From: Moniliophthora roreri
Taxonomy: Eukaryota; Basidiomycota; Agaricomycetes; Agaricales; Marasmiaceae
DNA: 64,000 nt
Direction of reading: 5' to 3'
Assembly (NCBI GenBank): GCA_001466705.2
Contig: LATX02000235.1
Span: 202,966 to 266,965, forward strand
Below are positions 49,370-62,300 of this stretch, piece by piece; the stretch's first letter is position 1, and the number at the start of each line of letters is the position of its first letter. A model generated the notes under the pieces. It saw only the letters and a program-made list of their open reading frames with translations. It was not told the DNA's origin and searched no databases. Made by a program: the position numbers and the translations under genes.

Positions 49370-50110
49370 GACTAATTCGTCATTGCCGTCGTCCCAGAGG
49401 CTACAACAGGCTCCCTAGATGCCAACTTTGCGGCATATGGCTACAGCTGCAAAATGGATACGGCAGGGATGGGTACGAGTATGAAGGAAGTGTCCGACGT
49501 TTCCGCCGACACCACCATCGTGTTCGACAACCCCGAGAACCCCAGAATGGTAATCCTGAAGCCTCGGCGCCGGCATTATCGTCGAGCGTGTGTTATTCTC
49601 TGTGACACACGCTCTTTCTCTTTTACCACCACGACGGCAGCTGTGACTCGATAAATGGTAAAATTTTTTTATCTATTTTGCTTTCTATTACTGACTACCC
49701 TACTCTAGACTATCTAGAAGCTACAAGAAGGGCGGAAGGAATTGGAAGAAGGAGGGAGAGCGGCAGGGGAATAGGATACCAGGTGCGTGCTAAAAGATGA
49801 ATTCTTTTTGTTCTATTGACTTCTTCGCTCTCTTTCTAGGTGACCTGGCCAAATCTCCCTCCTCCCCAACGCCTACGCTGCTCGTCGTCGTCGCTGAAAC
49901 GCTTGAAGAACCCGCCACCTCACCCCACCCCACCTAAGTCAAAATCAACGTACCCAACCCCGACCGACCCTCCAAAAACCTCCAGGGGACCTCTCCTGAG
50001 GGTTCTCCAATCCGCTGAACACGCCTACGACATTGCCGAAGACTCGCAACGTCGTCTTTCCCTTGAATTCGACATGGTCAGGCCAGCGACCTTACGTCAG
50101 TAAGTCAACA
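49370..50110 (+). repeat. Subtelomeric repeat family, copy B (plus strand)
   Basis: Direct-orientation second copy. It begins ATTCGTCATTGCCGTCGTCCC, then IVFDNPENPRMVIL-like coding, the GTGTGTTA...GTGACACAC hairpin near 49,588, the ACCACCACGACGGC segment, an intron ending near 49,710, and at 49,980-50,070 the SAEHAYDIAEDSQRR version of the shared motif. Relative to copy A the unit repeats about every 1.08 kb. No intact frame crosses the unit. Confidence 0.55.
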
Positions 50111-52690
50111 TTCCCGTCTCGATCACCTTGCTCTCCGACTTCCTCCCGTCCACAGCACACCTTCATCACTTTACGAGATTGATTCATAAACTATTCGTCA
50201 ATGTCTCCCGGTACCTAGCCCTCTCCAATCCTCTTCGAAACCTCCCAGTGGAAGGTGGCTCCAGTATCGTTCGCCGAGACGTAGAGAAATCAAACTGTGT
50301 CCGTTCGTCTAGATATTCTGGGTCGTGGGTTCTCGAGTATCTGTGGTGCTTTTGCGAGCACCGGTAGCATGGGATCAGGCACAGGATTAAGTCGGAGCGC
50401 TGTTCAGGGGTGTTTTGGGTCGTTTTATTATACGAAGAGCTGGCTACCCAGCTTGAAGCGAGGATACGATATCTTGTCCATTCGGGGCTGTAGGGTGTGA
50501 ATGCGCGGAGTTGGAAGAAGTAAGTACAATCTTTCTGGAAATCTTCTACTTTCTGAATCACGGCACTAGCAAAGCATTTATTTTCACCACTACTCCTTCT
50601 CGCTCGGTCGACCTCTGGCTCTCAATTCGGTTTCGGAATATTCACAGTCGATGAGCATACGATCCCCTTTCACATTTACCGGTACTCCCACTCACAGCCT
50701 ACCCGAATCCGCGTTGGGTGTTCCACGGTTCTAGCAGATACCTCATTATCCTCACTCGAAACCTCGCATTGAAAAAACTAATTGAGGATTCTCTCCAGTG
50801 TGAATTATACACGTTGGCATGGTTCCTTACGGGAGACGGTGAATGCGATACAGCAGACGCTAGGACTGCTAGCGATACGGTATATATGGGAGCTCACCAA
50901 ATGGGAGAGGGTATTATACGTCGGGTCTTGACGTCCCAGAGGTCGACATCCAGTCTGATTACGGGGTTTTGGTTTCGAAAACTGCAATGCTAAGACCTTG
51001 GAATGGGCCATAGAAGGTTATTAGCCATTCTGTAGGGTGCTGGATGTAGCAGGGGGAAAGCTTCACGAGGAACGAGCGGCAAAGGTGGCTATTTCGACCT
51101 AAAGATGATGTCGGTGGATTGCGAGGATATCAGAAACCTCTTCAGGCGGTACAAAAATGCCCAGAGAGGGTCTTCGGACGATCTCTGGGGTGTTGGTTTT
51201 GATCGCATTAGGGGGTACGAGGGGGTGGCGACGGCGATTTCGAGGTAAAGACGAAGCCGGTAGATTCCATTGACATTAAATTTGTGTTCTGTGGGTTGAA
51301 TAACCCTCCGAGGTGTTGTTCGTGCGGTGCTGGCATAGTCGTTAGTGGCCAGATAGTTCGAATTCGGTTTGGAGTTGGATGAGGTGGCACATTTTCAGGG
51401 GTTTTCGCTTCGACTACGGATGGTGTGGGTAGTTAATACGACAACAGTGAACCAGTTGGACTTGAAATCGATGAGAAGAAAGTCACAAGAACGAAGAATT
51501 CAAGTTTAGGCACGCACCCGCTTGTACCGTTTTCCTGACGAATATGTATTCGAGGAGATATCGGAGCAGCTACGCCCTTACAGTATCATCGAACACGAAG
51601 CGGTTGAATAGGCACCGAGCGTCAGAATTTGGAACACGCAGTTCTCGCAGATGGAGAAGGAGAAGGTCGGGGTGAAGTGGTGATTGTATTGGAGGTACTA
51701 GTACGCTACATGTCACCACTGTAATGTGTGATACACCTAAATTCTGCTATAACACCTATGTCCGACCTACCGCACTTCCTTGATGTTCCAGTATACCTAG
51801 ATGAAACGACAACGTGTAAGTACATGCAACATGGGATGGGAGCCGAATCTAAGCTCACCTTGCTGCGACTCGTGGGCGAAACGGATTGGGGTTGTGGGAG
51901 CTCCAGTTTGCATAGTAAGACGCTGATAGAGAAAGAGAAATACGACTCCTTTGAGGAACGTCAGTTGCCACGGTATCCCGGTTGAAGTCAGAAGTCGAGT
52001 GTTTTTCTCGAGGTTGCCGTATCATGAGTATTGTTGGGACTGCTGACATCGGTTGTGATGATGTTCTGGGTGATACCGCAAGTACGTCCAAGTTTGAACC
52101 ATACCGAGCGTTATCGACACAAAAGGTTTGGGGATCTTGTGGCAAAAGAGGGTGCGGGTTAACAGTATTGCTTGCTGGAAGGCTGTTGGACCATGCGAGT
52201 GGAAGCGGAAGCGGTTCGGTCTTGCGCTGAACAGAACGTTTGAGGCGTAGTGGTCTATATCGGCCCAAGAACTTGTACCACGGAAAGAGGATTCAAAGTA
52301 CTCAAATAGGAACTAGGTGTACATGACCGCCTCGAAAAGAAGAGAAAACTGAGAAACATATCGGAATGACAGACAGATCTGGAACCCGTTTCGCTCGTTC
52401 CGACGAACATCAACTTGCTATGTCCGGTTGTGCTGCGAATGAAAAAAAAAACACGTTGGCTCGGGTGAAGAAGGTTGGAAAGAGATATACTGTACCTCAT
52501 GTAATCTCTTCATGGGCGAACCCACGCGAGTGACAAGTCCAAAGTCCAACCCTCCGTTCTGGCTTTTGAGGATTACATATTGTAGGTCACTGAGACTTTC
52601 ATGGGCGGAGCTACGTTGTTCGGTGGTTGGTACTCCGGATGGCTGGGATTCACGCTCGTCTTCAAGGCCAAGGAGGCTGGAAAACAACCG
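50111..52690. other. No intact gene; contains a partial inverted copy of the subtelomeric family
   Basis: Around 51,070-51,410 the minus strand shows the proline-rich part and the GGTTTTCG..TCGAGGTAAAGACGAAGCC landmarks of the repeat family (compare 55,130-55,150), so a partial copy lies here. The remainder, including 51,700-52,690, has only short frames. No gene called. Confidence 0.35.
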
Positions 52691-54900
52691 GTAGCGTTGG
52701 AAAGAAGGGGAATACGAAGGCTACCTTCACCCGTCAGCTAGCAATTCTCGTATTGTGCTCCCGAAGCCTTTTCGCGTTGAGTGCAGAATCCAGCATTGAA
52801 GAAGGACGTCTTGAGAGATATCGTAACGTCGCTATCGAAGGAGTAATCTCAGCCTGGAGAGTAATCGATAGATTACCCCAATGACAACTCGCCCTGAAGC
52901 CTGCTTGCACGTTCCATCTCCTCTGTGTGATCCAAATTTCCTGCTTCGTCGAGATTCGGGTTGTTCTTCCTGCCTTGGGACTTGACGGGAGTGTTAGAGC
53001 CTTTGACGAGGACATGGGTCGGTGATTGATGCAAAAAAAGTTCAAGAACGCACCGATAGACATCCAGAGCCGTCAAGATCATCCTCAGAGCCGACTAACC
53101 AGATGAGAAGGGAACAGCTACCGCAAGGATAAAAGATGCTTGCCACGTTTACAGCTAGCCGTGTCCCAGAAGAATATCGATTGGGGATTTATCCGAGGAA
53201 GCAGGCTGCAATTACACGAGGCGAGAATGTGTCCACCAGACGTCATCTAGCCAATATCAGTGAAGCAGGAAACAGAGCAAGACGGCCTCTTGCTGGTGCC
53301 ATAGGGTAAGAAGGTGGGTTTGAAGCCGAAAGTGCGTTGTGAAGACTTGGTATCCTGCACGACGATACAGGTTAGCACTATAATTTCTGCGAGGTTTGTG
53401 CGGATACGTACGCGTTCATCCCGAGCTGACATCTGCTCAACTCCCTGGTTCCTTTTTCAATACGTCAGCACAGTGAACTTGGATTCGCAGATAGCAGTTG
53501 AGAGAGGTGTTGATAATCATACATAAAGATTCGGAACCAACACGTGTAACCCGAGTCGTCTTCCATGCGATCGCGACTTGCGCGGCGATAACAGCGATCC
53601 AGGTGACGATTATCTAGGTCGAGATACGTCAGTTCATCTTAAAAAAGGACAGGTGGTCGGTCGCCAACGTACAGGGTGCCAAGGCGCTCGCTCCTTTTTC
53701 CGTGTTTACCGAGTTGCGTAAACTTGGATAAAATTGACATGGGAACGACGAGTCTACTGAAGAGAGAATGTCAGCCTGGTCAGGAGAACGTTGAGGAAAC
53801 ACGTACGTGCTGGTACCAAAAGATCTGGGCACCTGTACTGGTTGGGGAGAGTTCGTTTTGCCTAGCGCTGCACTGGATATAGTAGGGTAGAGTAAGCGAG
53901 TGATCTCTGACGAAATGGAAATGTCAGAGTTTTAAGGGGCAGGAAGACGAAGGCGTACTTCAACTACCTAACCTCTCATACTGCACCTTTGAAGCAGTCT
54001 ATTGTTCTGGATAGGGCCGGAAAGGTGCTGGGTGGTAAACAAAGAGCGTTGATACGAAGAATAAGGCAGAGCGCGTCCGACCAGAAAAAGAGTGTTCGCT
54101 ATCGAAGGAATAGTGTTAGCACTGACATTTACCATTGTGAAAGTAAAACTCACCCTAAAACTAGCTTGCAAGCCCTAGCTTCCTTGCAACCTCCATATTT
54201 TCAGACCCAAAGTTAATCTCTCCCGATGTCAATTCCTTCCTTGTAAGGTCGAAAATTTGGTTGATGTCCGAGACGATTCTCCGGTAGCTTCTGCAACGCG
54301 CCAAGACGTTGAATTTGGAATCCGTAGATGGTGGTCGGGAGGATGATCGTGTATGAATGACTGACACGTGTCGCCTGCGTCGTTTTCCGCGCGGCCGACA
54401 TCAACATTGGAAGTGACAGGTACCTAAGGCAGAGATATGTTAATTCACCTTGAGAAAAGGGAATGGTCAATGGTTGCAAACGTACAGGATGCCAGAATTG
54501 AGTCACGATAGGTCCATGTTTGGACGGTCGCGTAAAGCCTGAAGAGCACCGACATAGGCATGCCTTTTGAACGTGTGGACAGAACGTTAGCCTAGTCGGA
54601 AAAGGTCGAGAGAAGGCTCGAGGGCGCTGGTACCGTTCCAAACGAAGGTCGAAATCAAAAACTAAAAGTACGTCCGCCTCTACTGATCGTGGAGAAGCCG
54701 TTTTGCCTAGCACTGGATATAGTACGGAAAGTAAGCGGATGGTCTTTGACGAGCGAGAACGATGGCTTATTTTGGGACCTCTATCTCGGGGAAATGACAA
54801 GCATCATTCGTGAGTCAGCTCCAGTAGTTCTAGGAAATGAAACCGAAAGAGTCGAAACGAATAGGGAAGCAATGATTGGTTGCCTTAGGGTTTCCGTCGA
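52690..54900 (-). repeat. Imperfect tandem duplication of decayed coding-like sequence
   Basis: Segments at 53,600-53,900 recur at 54,410-54,740 with an offset near 810 bp; both contain a GTGACNNNTANCTAAGG-like start, CAACGTACAGGGTGCCA / CAAACGTACAGGATGCCA, and TTTTGCCTAGC...CTGGATATAGTA. Another pair is 52,829-52,915 with about 54,093-54,175 (GCTATCGAAGGA, then ACTCNCCCTNAANNTNGCTTGCA). A 195-codon minus-strand frame (54,213-54,800) spans one unit but is not repeated as an open frame in the other. Likely a decayed gene duplicated in tandem. Confidence 0.45.
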
Positions 54901-54919
54901 CTATTGCGCTGCCGAAGCG

Positions 54920-55975
54920 CTTAGCGTTAGGAAGATGTAGGAAAGAGGGAGGAGGAGGGAAGGTTTGCGAGTGGGCGGATCGACGGAAAGAAGAAGTCGG
55001 GGGATTGCGCTGACCTCAGGAATGAGTTCAGCGACCCAAGATACGCAAGAACCGCCAGTCCGGCGTATTCGGGTGCTGGATTTGGGACCGGAAATGGGTT
55101 CGAGGAGGTAGGGGTGGTAACGACTTCCATTGCGAGGTAAAGACGAATCCGCCGAGGCCAAAAACGACTTGTGCGACCAAAAATGCTTCAGAAAAGTCAT
55201 TTCGGCGTATTCGGGCGCTGCTGGCTGTGGTTGGAAACGGGGGTAGGAGGAGAAGGTGGCGAGGGTGTCGATATCGATGTCAAGACGACTGCGCGAGACT
55301 TTGTCGACATCATAATCGTGATCAGCGACCCAGGAAACCCCCAGAGATCGAAGCTGGTGGTTCCTGGGCCACTGGTTGCGGCTGTGGTGGTTGACTTTGG
55401 TGGAAAGCAGGTGGTGTGATGTGGCGGCTATCCAAGGGTAAAGGTGGCGACGGATGATAGCGTTGGCGTTGGAAATTAACGAGAGAGACCCAGGGATCCT
55501 GGAAACAAAAGAAAAAAGTCAGCGAAACGAAAAAAAAAAGTGGCACGCACCTTGTACTTTATACCTCACCCGCTATCCCTCCTTCTCCACCTTTCTCCAC
55601 TCGCGTTATAGCCTGTAGTTAGTCTAGAGTAGATGTATTAGTTAGGAAAAGTAAGATACATGAAAAAGAAACTCACTTTGTCGAGTCGCCGCCGCCGTCA
55701 TGGTGGTAAAAGAGAAAGAGCAGGTGTGACACAAAGTCACACCCGTTCGACGATCTCGAGAACCCCAAAATGGCGATCCTAGAGTTCTCATGGTCGCTGA
55801 ATACGATGGCGCTGTGGATGTAGCTGCACGACACCTCCTTCGTGCTCGTAACCGCCCTTGCCATCTCGACTTTGCAGCCTACGGGTAATGCTGCAAAATT
55901 AACATCCAGAGACCATTCCATAGCCTCTGGAACGACGGTAGCGACGAATTCGTCATTGCCTCCGTTCACAGAGGC
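54920..55975 (-). repeat. Subtelomeric repeat family, copy E (minus strand)
   Basis: Mirror image of copies A and B. Read on the minus strand: a 98-codon frame (55,969-55,673) with GGNDEFVATVVPEA, IVFSDHENSRIAIL and the hairpin GTGTGAC..GTCACAC, ending HHDGGGDSTK at an intron donor; an intron; an exon rich in Gly/Glu near 55,560-55,610; then the proline-rich part down to about 54,930, which is itself repeated (55,020-55,110 and 55,200-55,330). It is the best preserved version of the 5' half. Confidence 0.55.
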
Positions 55976-56099
55976 TGCAGGGAGGCATGGATATGATGGG
56001 AAATGGGTAGGAAGAGGTATGCGGAGGAAAGGGTTATAGACTGTCGCCGAACGAGGTAAAAACGGCCTCGGCGTAACCCGCTGACGCCAGAGATGAATT

Positions 56100-56700
56100 A
56101 TGCAACCCAGGATACGCTAGAAGGGGCTATCTGGCGCATTTGGGCGTTGATCGTAGGGTCTGGAAGCAGGGATATGAGGAAGGGGTCTTGACAGTGTCGA
56201 GATCGATACAAATACGACGTCGCGAGTCTTCGGCGACGTCGTAGACATGTTCAGGAACCCATAAAGCCCCCAGGAGGACTTCCTGGTAGTTCCTGGGCTG
56301 TTGGTTGGAGCTGAGTACGTGAACTTTAGTGGGAGTACGGGTGATTGAAATGGCGGGATTTTCGAGTGTTTTGACGGCGGCGATGGATAGCGTAGGTCTT
56401 GGATAGAATAGATATGGCACCTGTAGCGTACAAGAAAACGATCAATTGAATAAAAGAATCACAACGACGTACCTGTTTCCCTGCCGCTCAAACGTTCTCA
56501 CTCCTTCTTCTGCTTCCTTCCATCCCTCTCGTAGCCAGTATAGAATCTTAAAGCAGTATTAGTAGTTGTAGGAGTAAAGAAATAAATAAAAGAAAAAAAG
56601 TACCTTATGCCGCCTTCGTAGTGGTAAGAGAGAAAGAAACGGCGCTTCTAGGGCACAGCCGCAACGTGTAAACGGTAAACCGATTTCCATGCTTCTAACC
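56100..56700 (-). repeat. Subtelomeric repeat family, copy F (minus strand)
   Basis: Read on the minus strand, the sequence starts at the ACCACTACGAAGGCGGC version of the shared coding segment (near 56,600-56,630), passes an intron and an exon with EGVRTFERQGN-like coding, and reaches WVPEHVYDVAEDSRRR at about 56,205-56,250. The 98-codon frame 56,127-56,420 is its 3' part. It ends about 90 bp before the ATG of the AT-hook gene, so it may donate part of that gene's promoter. Confidence 0.55.
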
Positions 56701-56782
56701 CAGTTACGCCCAACACCTACAACCAGGCAAGTATATTTTCTCTTTTAATTTACTTTAATTCATGGTCTTTTCACAGATCATA

Positions 56783-58900
56783 ATGCCAGAGGGGCCAGAA
56801 AACTTTGCATTTGCGACCCGCATCGAAAAGTCCATTCAAGATTTTGAAAAAAAATACAAGAAACCATTGCATGGTGCGTAATCTTTCCCATACCCAACAC
56901 TATCTAACCTCACTCAAATGTTGTAGGTAAACTTGTTCTTTTTCCGAGCAATTGGGCGCTCGGTACAAAGGAACGAAAATGGACGACATTCAGTGCTGAT
57001 TGCTCGGGGTACAGCGGCGCTCAGGAACCTGAAGACCCAAGCTACAAGTTGGACCCGTTCGACGAGCAAAAGTTGAATGCACGTGGATCTTGTGGTCGTG
57101 GACGCAAATCACAATATCAAGATGCGCGGTATCTGATGAAGGGTTTGAAGGAGGGACCACTATTAGTAGCGATTAGAGGAAAGCTGATGGCACTCGGTGC
57201 GGGATACGTGAGTCCTCGGATGGGTTTTGCTTCAATTAGGAATTTCTGACTTTGATTCCTAGCATTGCATGGTCATTCATTGGGGCTTGGAAGCACACCC
57301 GATCGAAGTAAAACGCCAGCTCTTTGATGAACTTACTGCCGTGTCACTACCTGGTCCGAATAAACAGAAATCAAAGGCAGAGATGCTGAGGCAATTTCGA
57401 ATTCCAGAACGACTTATTGCTGTTGGGAGTAGTGCATCCCAAAGGGGCCGATTCGTTCGATGTATGGCAGCTATAGTTTGTGACGATCGTACTTTCATGA
57501 TCTGCGATTTCGCTCGTTTGGTTCGCATCCACATCATTTCCAAGGATAACATGTGGTCAAAGGAAGACTTGCAGCCTGGATCCAAGGTACGTGGCCTATA
57601 TCTTGTACACGGTTGCTTCTTACTCACATGTTATGTTCAGGAGTGGGGCCGACTATGGAATGTCACTGCAGGATTTTCCAGCGGACCTGACTGGCGTGTT
57701 GAACGGCAACTCGCCGAGTCCAATTTGCGAAATCAGCTACGCACTCTCGTTCTTGATAACCCTTCAATGCGACACGTCTCCCTCATTGATCTTCTGACCT
57801 CCAACAAATTCTCGGCGCCATTTTTCAGCCCTTTTGGGCGACACTTGGCAAACGATTTCCTTCACGTTCTTGGACTATTCCCTACGATGCCAGCATTCGA
57901 ACTCTTTCAATACCCTGTTCAAGAAGACGACCACGATGCGTTTATCACTTTTGTGGATGCCGCCTTGAAATACGTTGACAAATTTTTCACTGACAGCTTT
58001 AAGCATGATTGTGCAACTCGCAACTCGAACGACAACCCGTTCTCATTTCAATTCTGGGCTGCAAAGAAATACGACTCTTCGTACATGCGAGTGTTTAGGA
58101 AGGCGGTAGTTCAGACTCCCAGGGACTTGTATGAAGCCATAGTACGAAAGGGACTAATGGACCCTGACCACATTATTGGTACGAGCCATTTACTTTAGTA
58201 GTTTCCTCTTTCTAACCCTCGTTGACCCAGGCGGTTTATATGTAGCCAATAAACAAGCTTTCAAGCCTCTTCAGGAGAATACCAAATCTATTCGATTGCC
58301 GGTATACTTTCGGGGGAAGCCGGCAGATAATTACACCGTCATTCGTGCTCGTGTGCCTGAAAGGTGGAAAGACGGTGATGAGGTATGTGTTGACCTGTAT
58401 TACGATGGCCTTTTCTCAACTCGATTGCTAGCGTAATGCAAGGGACCACCTCCTGGAGGGCTTCAAGACCACCGTCGGACCGGGCGACTTTATCGAAAAC
58501 AAGTTGAATATGCCAGACCCACAAAACATCGACGACTTTAAACGCAAAGCGGGAAGACCAAAGAAGGTTAGCTCTGCCTACTGAAATTGTCATCATACTG
58601 ATCAATACTCTCAGGCGATCACAAAGACTCCTCGTGCCATGACATTTCCAAGACATTCAGGTGTACATTGGACAACGTAATAACATCAGAGAGGAAAGTG
58701 CGCGTCTAAGGGCCAAGTTCAACGGTATTTTCCCCTCGACGATCAACGAAACCATGCCTGATGAATCGTTGCCCGAAGAACTTGGCGGTGATGGGGAAGG
58801 GGATGTATATATTAATTCTGAGGAGTTGGATGAGGATAACGGCAGCGTCGATATGGACAATGAGGTGTCGGCCATCAAGAGACGCCGTACCAAGGCCTAG
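56783..58900 (+). CDS. Subtelomeric nuclear protein with AT-hook-like motif (7 exons, 586 aa)
   Basis: Exons 56,783-56,873, 56,927-57,207, 57,263-57,586, 57,641-58,178, 58,231-58,382, 58,432-58,566, 58,661-58,900; every junction keeps phase. The long central part is unrecognised; it has conserved-looking W and P residues (HWGLEAHPIEVKRQLFDEL, FVRCMAAIVCDDRTFMICDF) and is rich in aromatic residues. Near residues 495-507 lies DFKRKAGRPKK, an AT-hook-type GRP core flanked by basic residues, and the protein ends in an acidic segment and IKRRRTKA, a nuclear-localisation-like tail. I infer a DNA-binding nuclear protein. It is 460 bp upstream of, and co-oriented with, the recombinase-helicase gene, and both are intact up to the chromosome break, unlike the decayed sequence to their left. 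Exon 6 to exon 7 could alternatively include a small exon at about 58,615. Confidence 0.72.
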
Positions 58901-59359
58901 CTGCATCTGTTATACGAGTACCAGTGTACATAGAAACTCACTATGAATTTTTTTGACTTGGAAATTGTATGCGTTGGATTCCTAGACATATTGGGGATGG
59001 GTCGGGACACTTTTTGGACCTTTCCCTTCGCTTTGCCTAGTGATACGAGCAATACACATTCTGCACGTCAGTGGATTTCTGCAAGCAAGTGTAAAAAGTG
59101 CATGTAGAAACAGCCTTTGAATTTTCCTGAGCCAAGTACTGTCTATTCTACATTCATTTATATATCTAGAGTCAGTTTATACCACAAATGACCCTTTCCC
59201 CATGCATTCAAATGCGGGGCAGCATATGAGTTGACTGCACGTGAGTTGACTGGTCAAAACTTTTCGGCGCTTAGTGTGGGGAAAGTCCCGACGTTTCGAA
59301 TTTCCAGCGCTTAATCTCTTGACTTTGAACTACCACCATCAAACGGGGCGGAAGTCACA
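58901..59359. other. Spacer between the AT-hook gene and the helicase gene
   Basis: No coding signal. It should hold the terminator of the first gene and the promoter of the second; TTTATATATCTAGAG near 59,157 is the most TATA-like element, about 200 bp before the helicase ATG. Confidence 0.4.
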
Positions 59360-62300
59360 ATGAGGTACGACACGTTGCAAATGTTATCGAGAAAGGGTTC
59401 TAAGTGCTACGATTAGGTACCCTTGCACAAAGGAAGGCTGTCCATACCCTAATACTGGTGCCAACCGGAACGCGCACGACCAAACGTTTCATGGAGCTTA
59501 TCATGATTTTCCATACAACGGTGAGTCCCCTTGGTTTCGATAACTTGGTATTCCTTCTGATATACACTAGGTAACTCAATCACAGTCTACCGCCAGCCAG
59601 ATTATACCCTCAAGTGCCCATGTGGATCTCCGAATCACACAAGATACAATTTTCGACGCTTGATGAAAATTTGCAAGTATGATGTTCACCCGTCCTGGAA
59701 TGACAAGTGCGAGAATGATGGAGATGACCCGAATCCCGTCATTTACAATTTCGACTGTCCATCTCAATCTAATGAACTACACCAACCCGAACCGAATGAA
59801 TCATACGCACCTCAGCAAAACGAATCCGAGGCTAGCGTTCCACTGCGAATTTTAGACGTCTCCCAACCCGGCACCAATTCTCAAACAAATCCCCCACTAC
59901 ATCGGCGTTCTCTCTCGCTTGACGAGTGTATCGAGCGGGACGGAAGATTGAGAGATGTTGCTATGGACACGGAGATGGAGACGTCTAACGGAGACTCTAT
60001 CTGTGTGGAGGATCACATCGATGACGACGTGCTAATGGATACTTTGACGGGAGATGATATTGAGATGGGGGCGGCAGAGGAAATTGATGATAGGAGAGAG
60101 GAATGGGCTGGCGATGAGGATGAGGTGATGGACGTGTTACCGGACCAAGAAGCACCCACTGAAGATGACGTTGAAGAGGAAGATTACGACCCTTCTCAGC
60201 CAACACCTCCGACCCACGAAATCACCCTACTCCTCGCTAAATACAGCATCTTTGTGGATCCTGTTTATCGACTATCGATCTGTACGCAATGCAGAACACC
60301 CGTACCACACAATTATATGCGTACACACCAGGCGAATCATCTGAAAGGTGCCGCTATCCCTTCGAAACTACGACTTCCTAAGAAAGAGACCATCATTTCA
60401 TATCTTGAGCTCTTGAACGCACACGACCCTCTTCCGGTTCCAGATCATCCAATAGAGCCTATCCACGGGGTGAAAATCGTCTCTGGAGTTCGATGTACTA
60501 TCGATCAGTGCACGGCTATCAGGTCGGATGAGAGTGTCCTTGGAAATCACTGGCGTAAAGATCACTCTGCGACAGAGGAGAGAACTTTTAGAAAAGTCAG
60601 GTGCCAGCCTCTGGGGATATTTAGACGGGATCTTCGTTATGTCGAGGTTATTGAGATTGAACCAATCTCTAGTCGAGCGCTAAAGGATATTCAGCGAGTC
60701 GCCGATGAAGCCAACCTCCTTATTCCTTCCGAGGTCTATACCGCTCCCGATACCGCTAGTGAACGCAACCCAGTTTTTGCACAGTTGAATTGGGATGATG
60801 TTCTGGATGGTGTTCGTATAGCCGATATCCGTCAGATAGCTCAAGTCGCTAATAAGCATACGGAGCCTCATCTTGAACAGCTACGTACACTCGTCCGAGA
60901 CTACTACGAGGAAGTGACTCTAAATCTTCACAAGATTGGGACGTTCGCTCGTCGGTGTTTGCTTTCTTCCAATCCGAGGTATTTTTGATGCTCTTTCTAC
61001 TTCAACTGCAAGCACTAATCTATGTCTTCAGCGAACTTAAAGCAAAGCCTTTTCGGCGACCGCAAGAACGCGGGACTGTAATCAAGGATTCAGACTACAT
61101 TTCCCAGTTTCTTAGTTTTCTGATTCGATCATTCGACACGACTATACCCAATTTTCCCATCGTGCTTCATGCCGATACAAAAACGCTCCTTATCGATATC
61201 TCAAACAGGCTCAAGGGCATGAATGATTCAACAGACTCGAGGACATTCAAGTTTATGATTCATCAGGCTATTTGGTCCCTTTTATCCAAGCCATCACACA
61301 AGTTTGTGTGTGACGAAAACATGTGCCCGTTTACGCGTTTTCTCATCGCAACCCATCTGCTCGATGATCATGGCACATTCGCCAAGCCAAATATGATCAC
61401 TCCGAATATTGCGAAAGCTCAATGGTGCTTTAGAGCTACGGGAGCCTGGGAAGTTATTCGTCTAGCGGAGGATTATCAAGGAAACACTCTAAGGTACGCG
61501 TTTTTCTCTTGAAAAGAGTCGGTTTCTTACCAATCGAACAGAGCTTACCAGGAGCATGTACGCATGTACCTTACCGAGACAAACACAACGCTATTCACCA
61601 CCCTTCGACAAAACATGATGCTTCTCAAGGCATTAGCTCGGAGGCAGCAGGGGATTGCGAGGTTCAATTGGAACCACGATATGACAGTGCTTAGCATCGA
61701 CCAGTGGCCAATTCGAGTAGCCGACTTTATTAATGGAGTCAAATCATCTATTGCTTCTGTGCGGGAGGGGATAAAACGACTATTCCGTGGATGCAAATAC
61801 GACGACCTCGAGAAGCATATTGAAGAAGGAATGGTACCCGACGCTTCTGGACAACCCAAGTGGTTTACAGACAGCCCTCAGGAGAATCGATGTCGGTACT
61901 CTTTTTTTGAAGAAGAGTCGAACGGGTTTCTAGATCAAAGAGACCGCCTACTTAACCATCTGGTCAACGATGACAAACTCTTCACCACTGTTGCAGACAT
62001 GCCTATCATTCCTTCCAAGGGTGCAATTCATGAGTGGTTTGGTCAACTTGATGATGTTATCAGGGAGATTTTCTACCTGGTCGTCTCTACGTGGGGAGGG
62101 GGAGCCAGAGGTACCGAACTGCAACACCTTCTTTATGCCAACTATCCTCGTCACCACCGAAACCTTTTCATGCTCAACGGTCTTCTAACAGTAGTCACCG
62201 AGTACATTAAAACGCAGTCGCTTACTGGAGCCGGAAAGACGATCGCTAGGACTCCAGCATTTGAAGTAGCTACGCTACTGATACTTGTACTATGGCAGGC

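Noticed and set aside
54890..54900. CCTTAGGGTTTCC as another interstitial telomere
   Set aside because: Only one imperfect unit; expected by chance in 64 kb.
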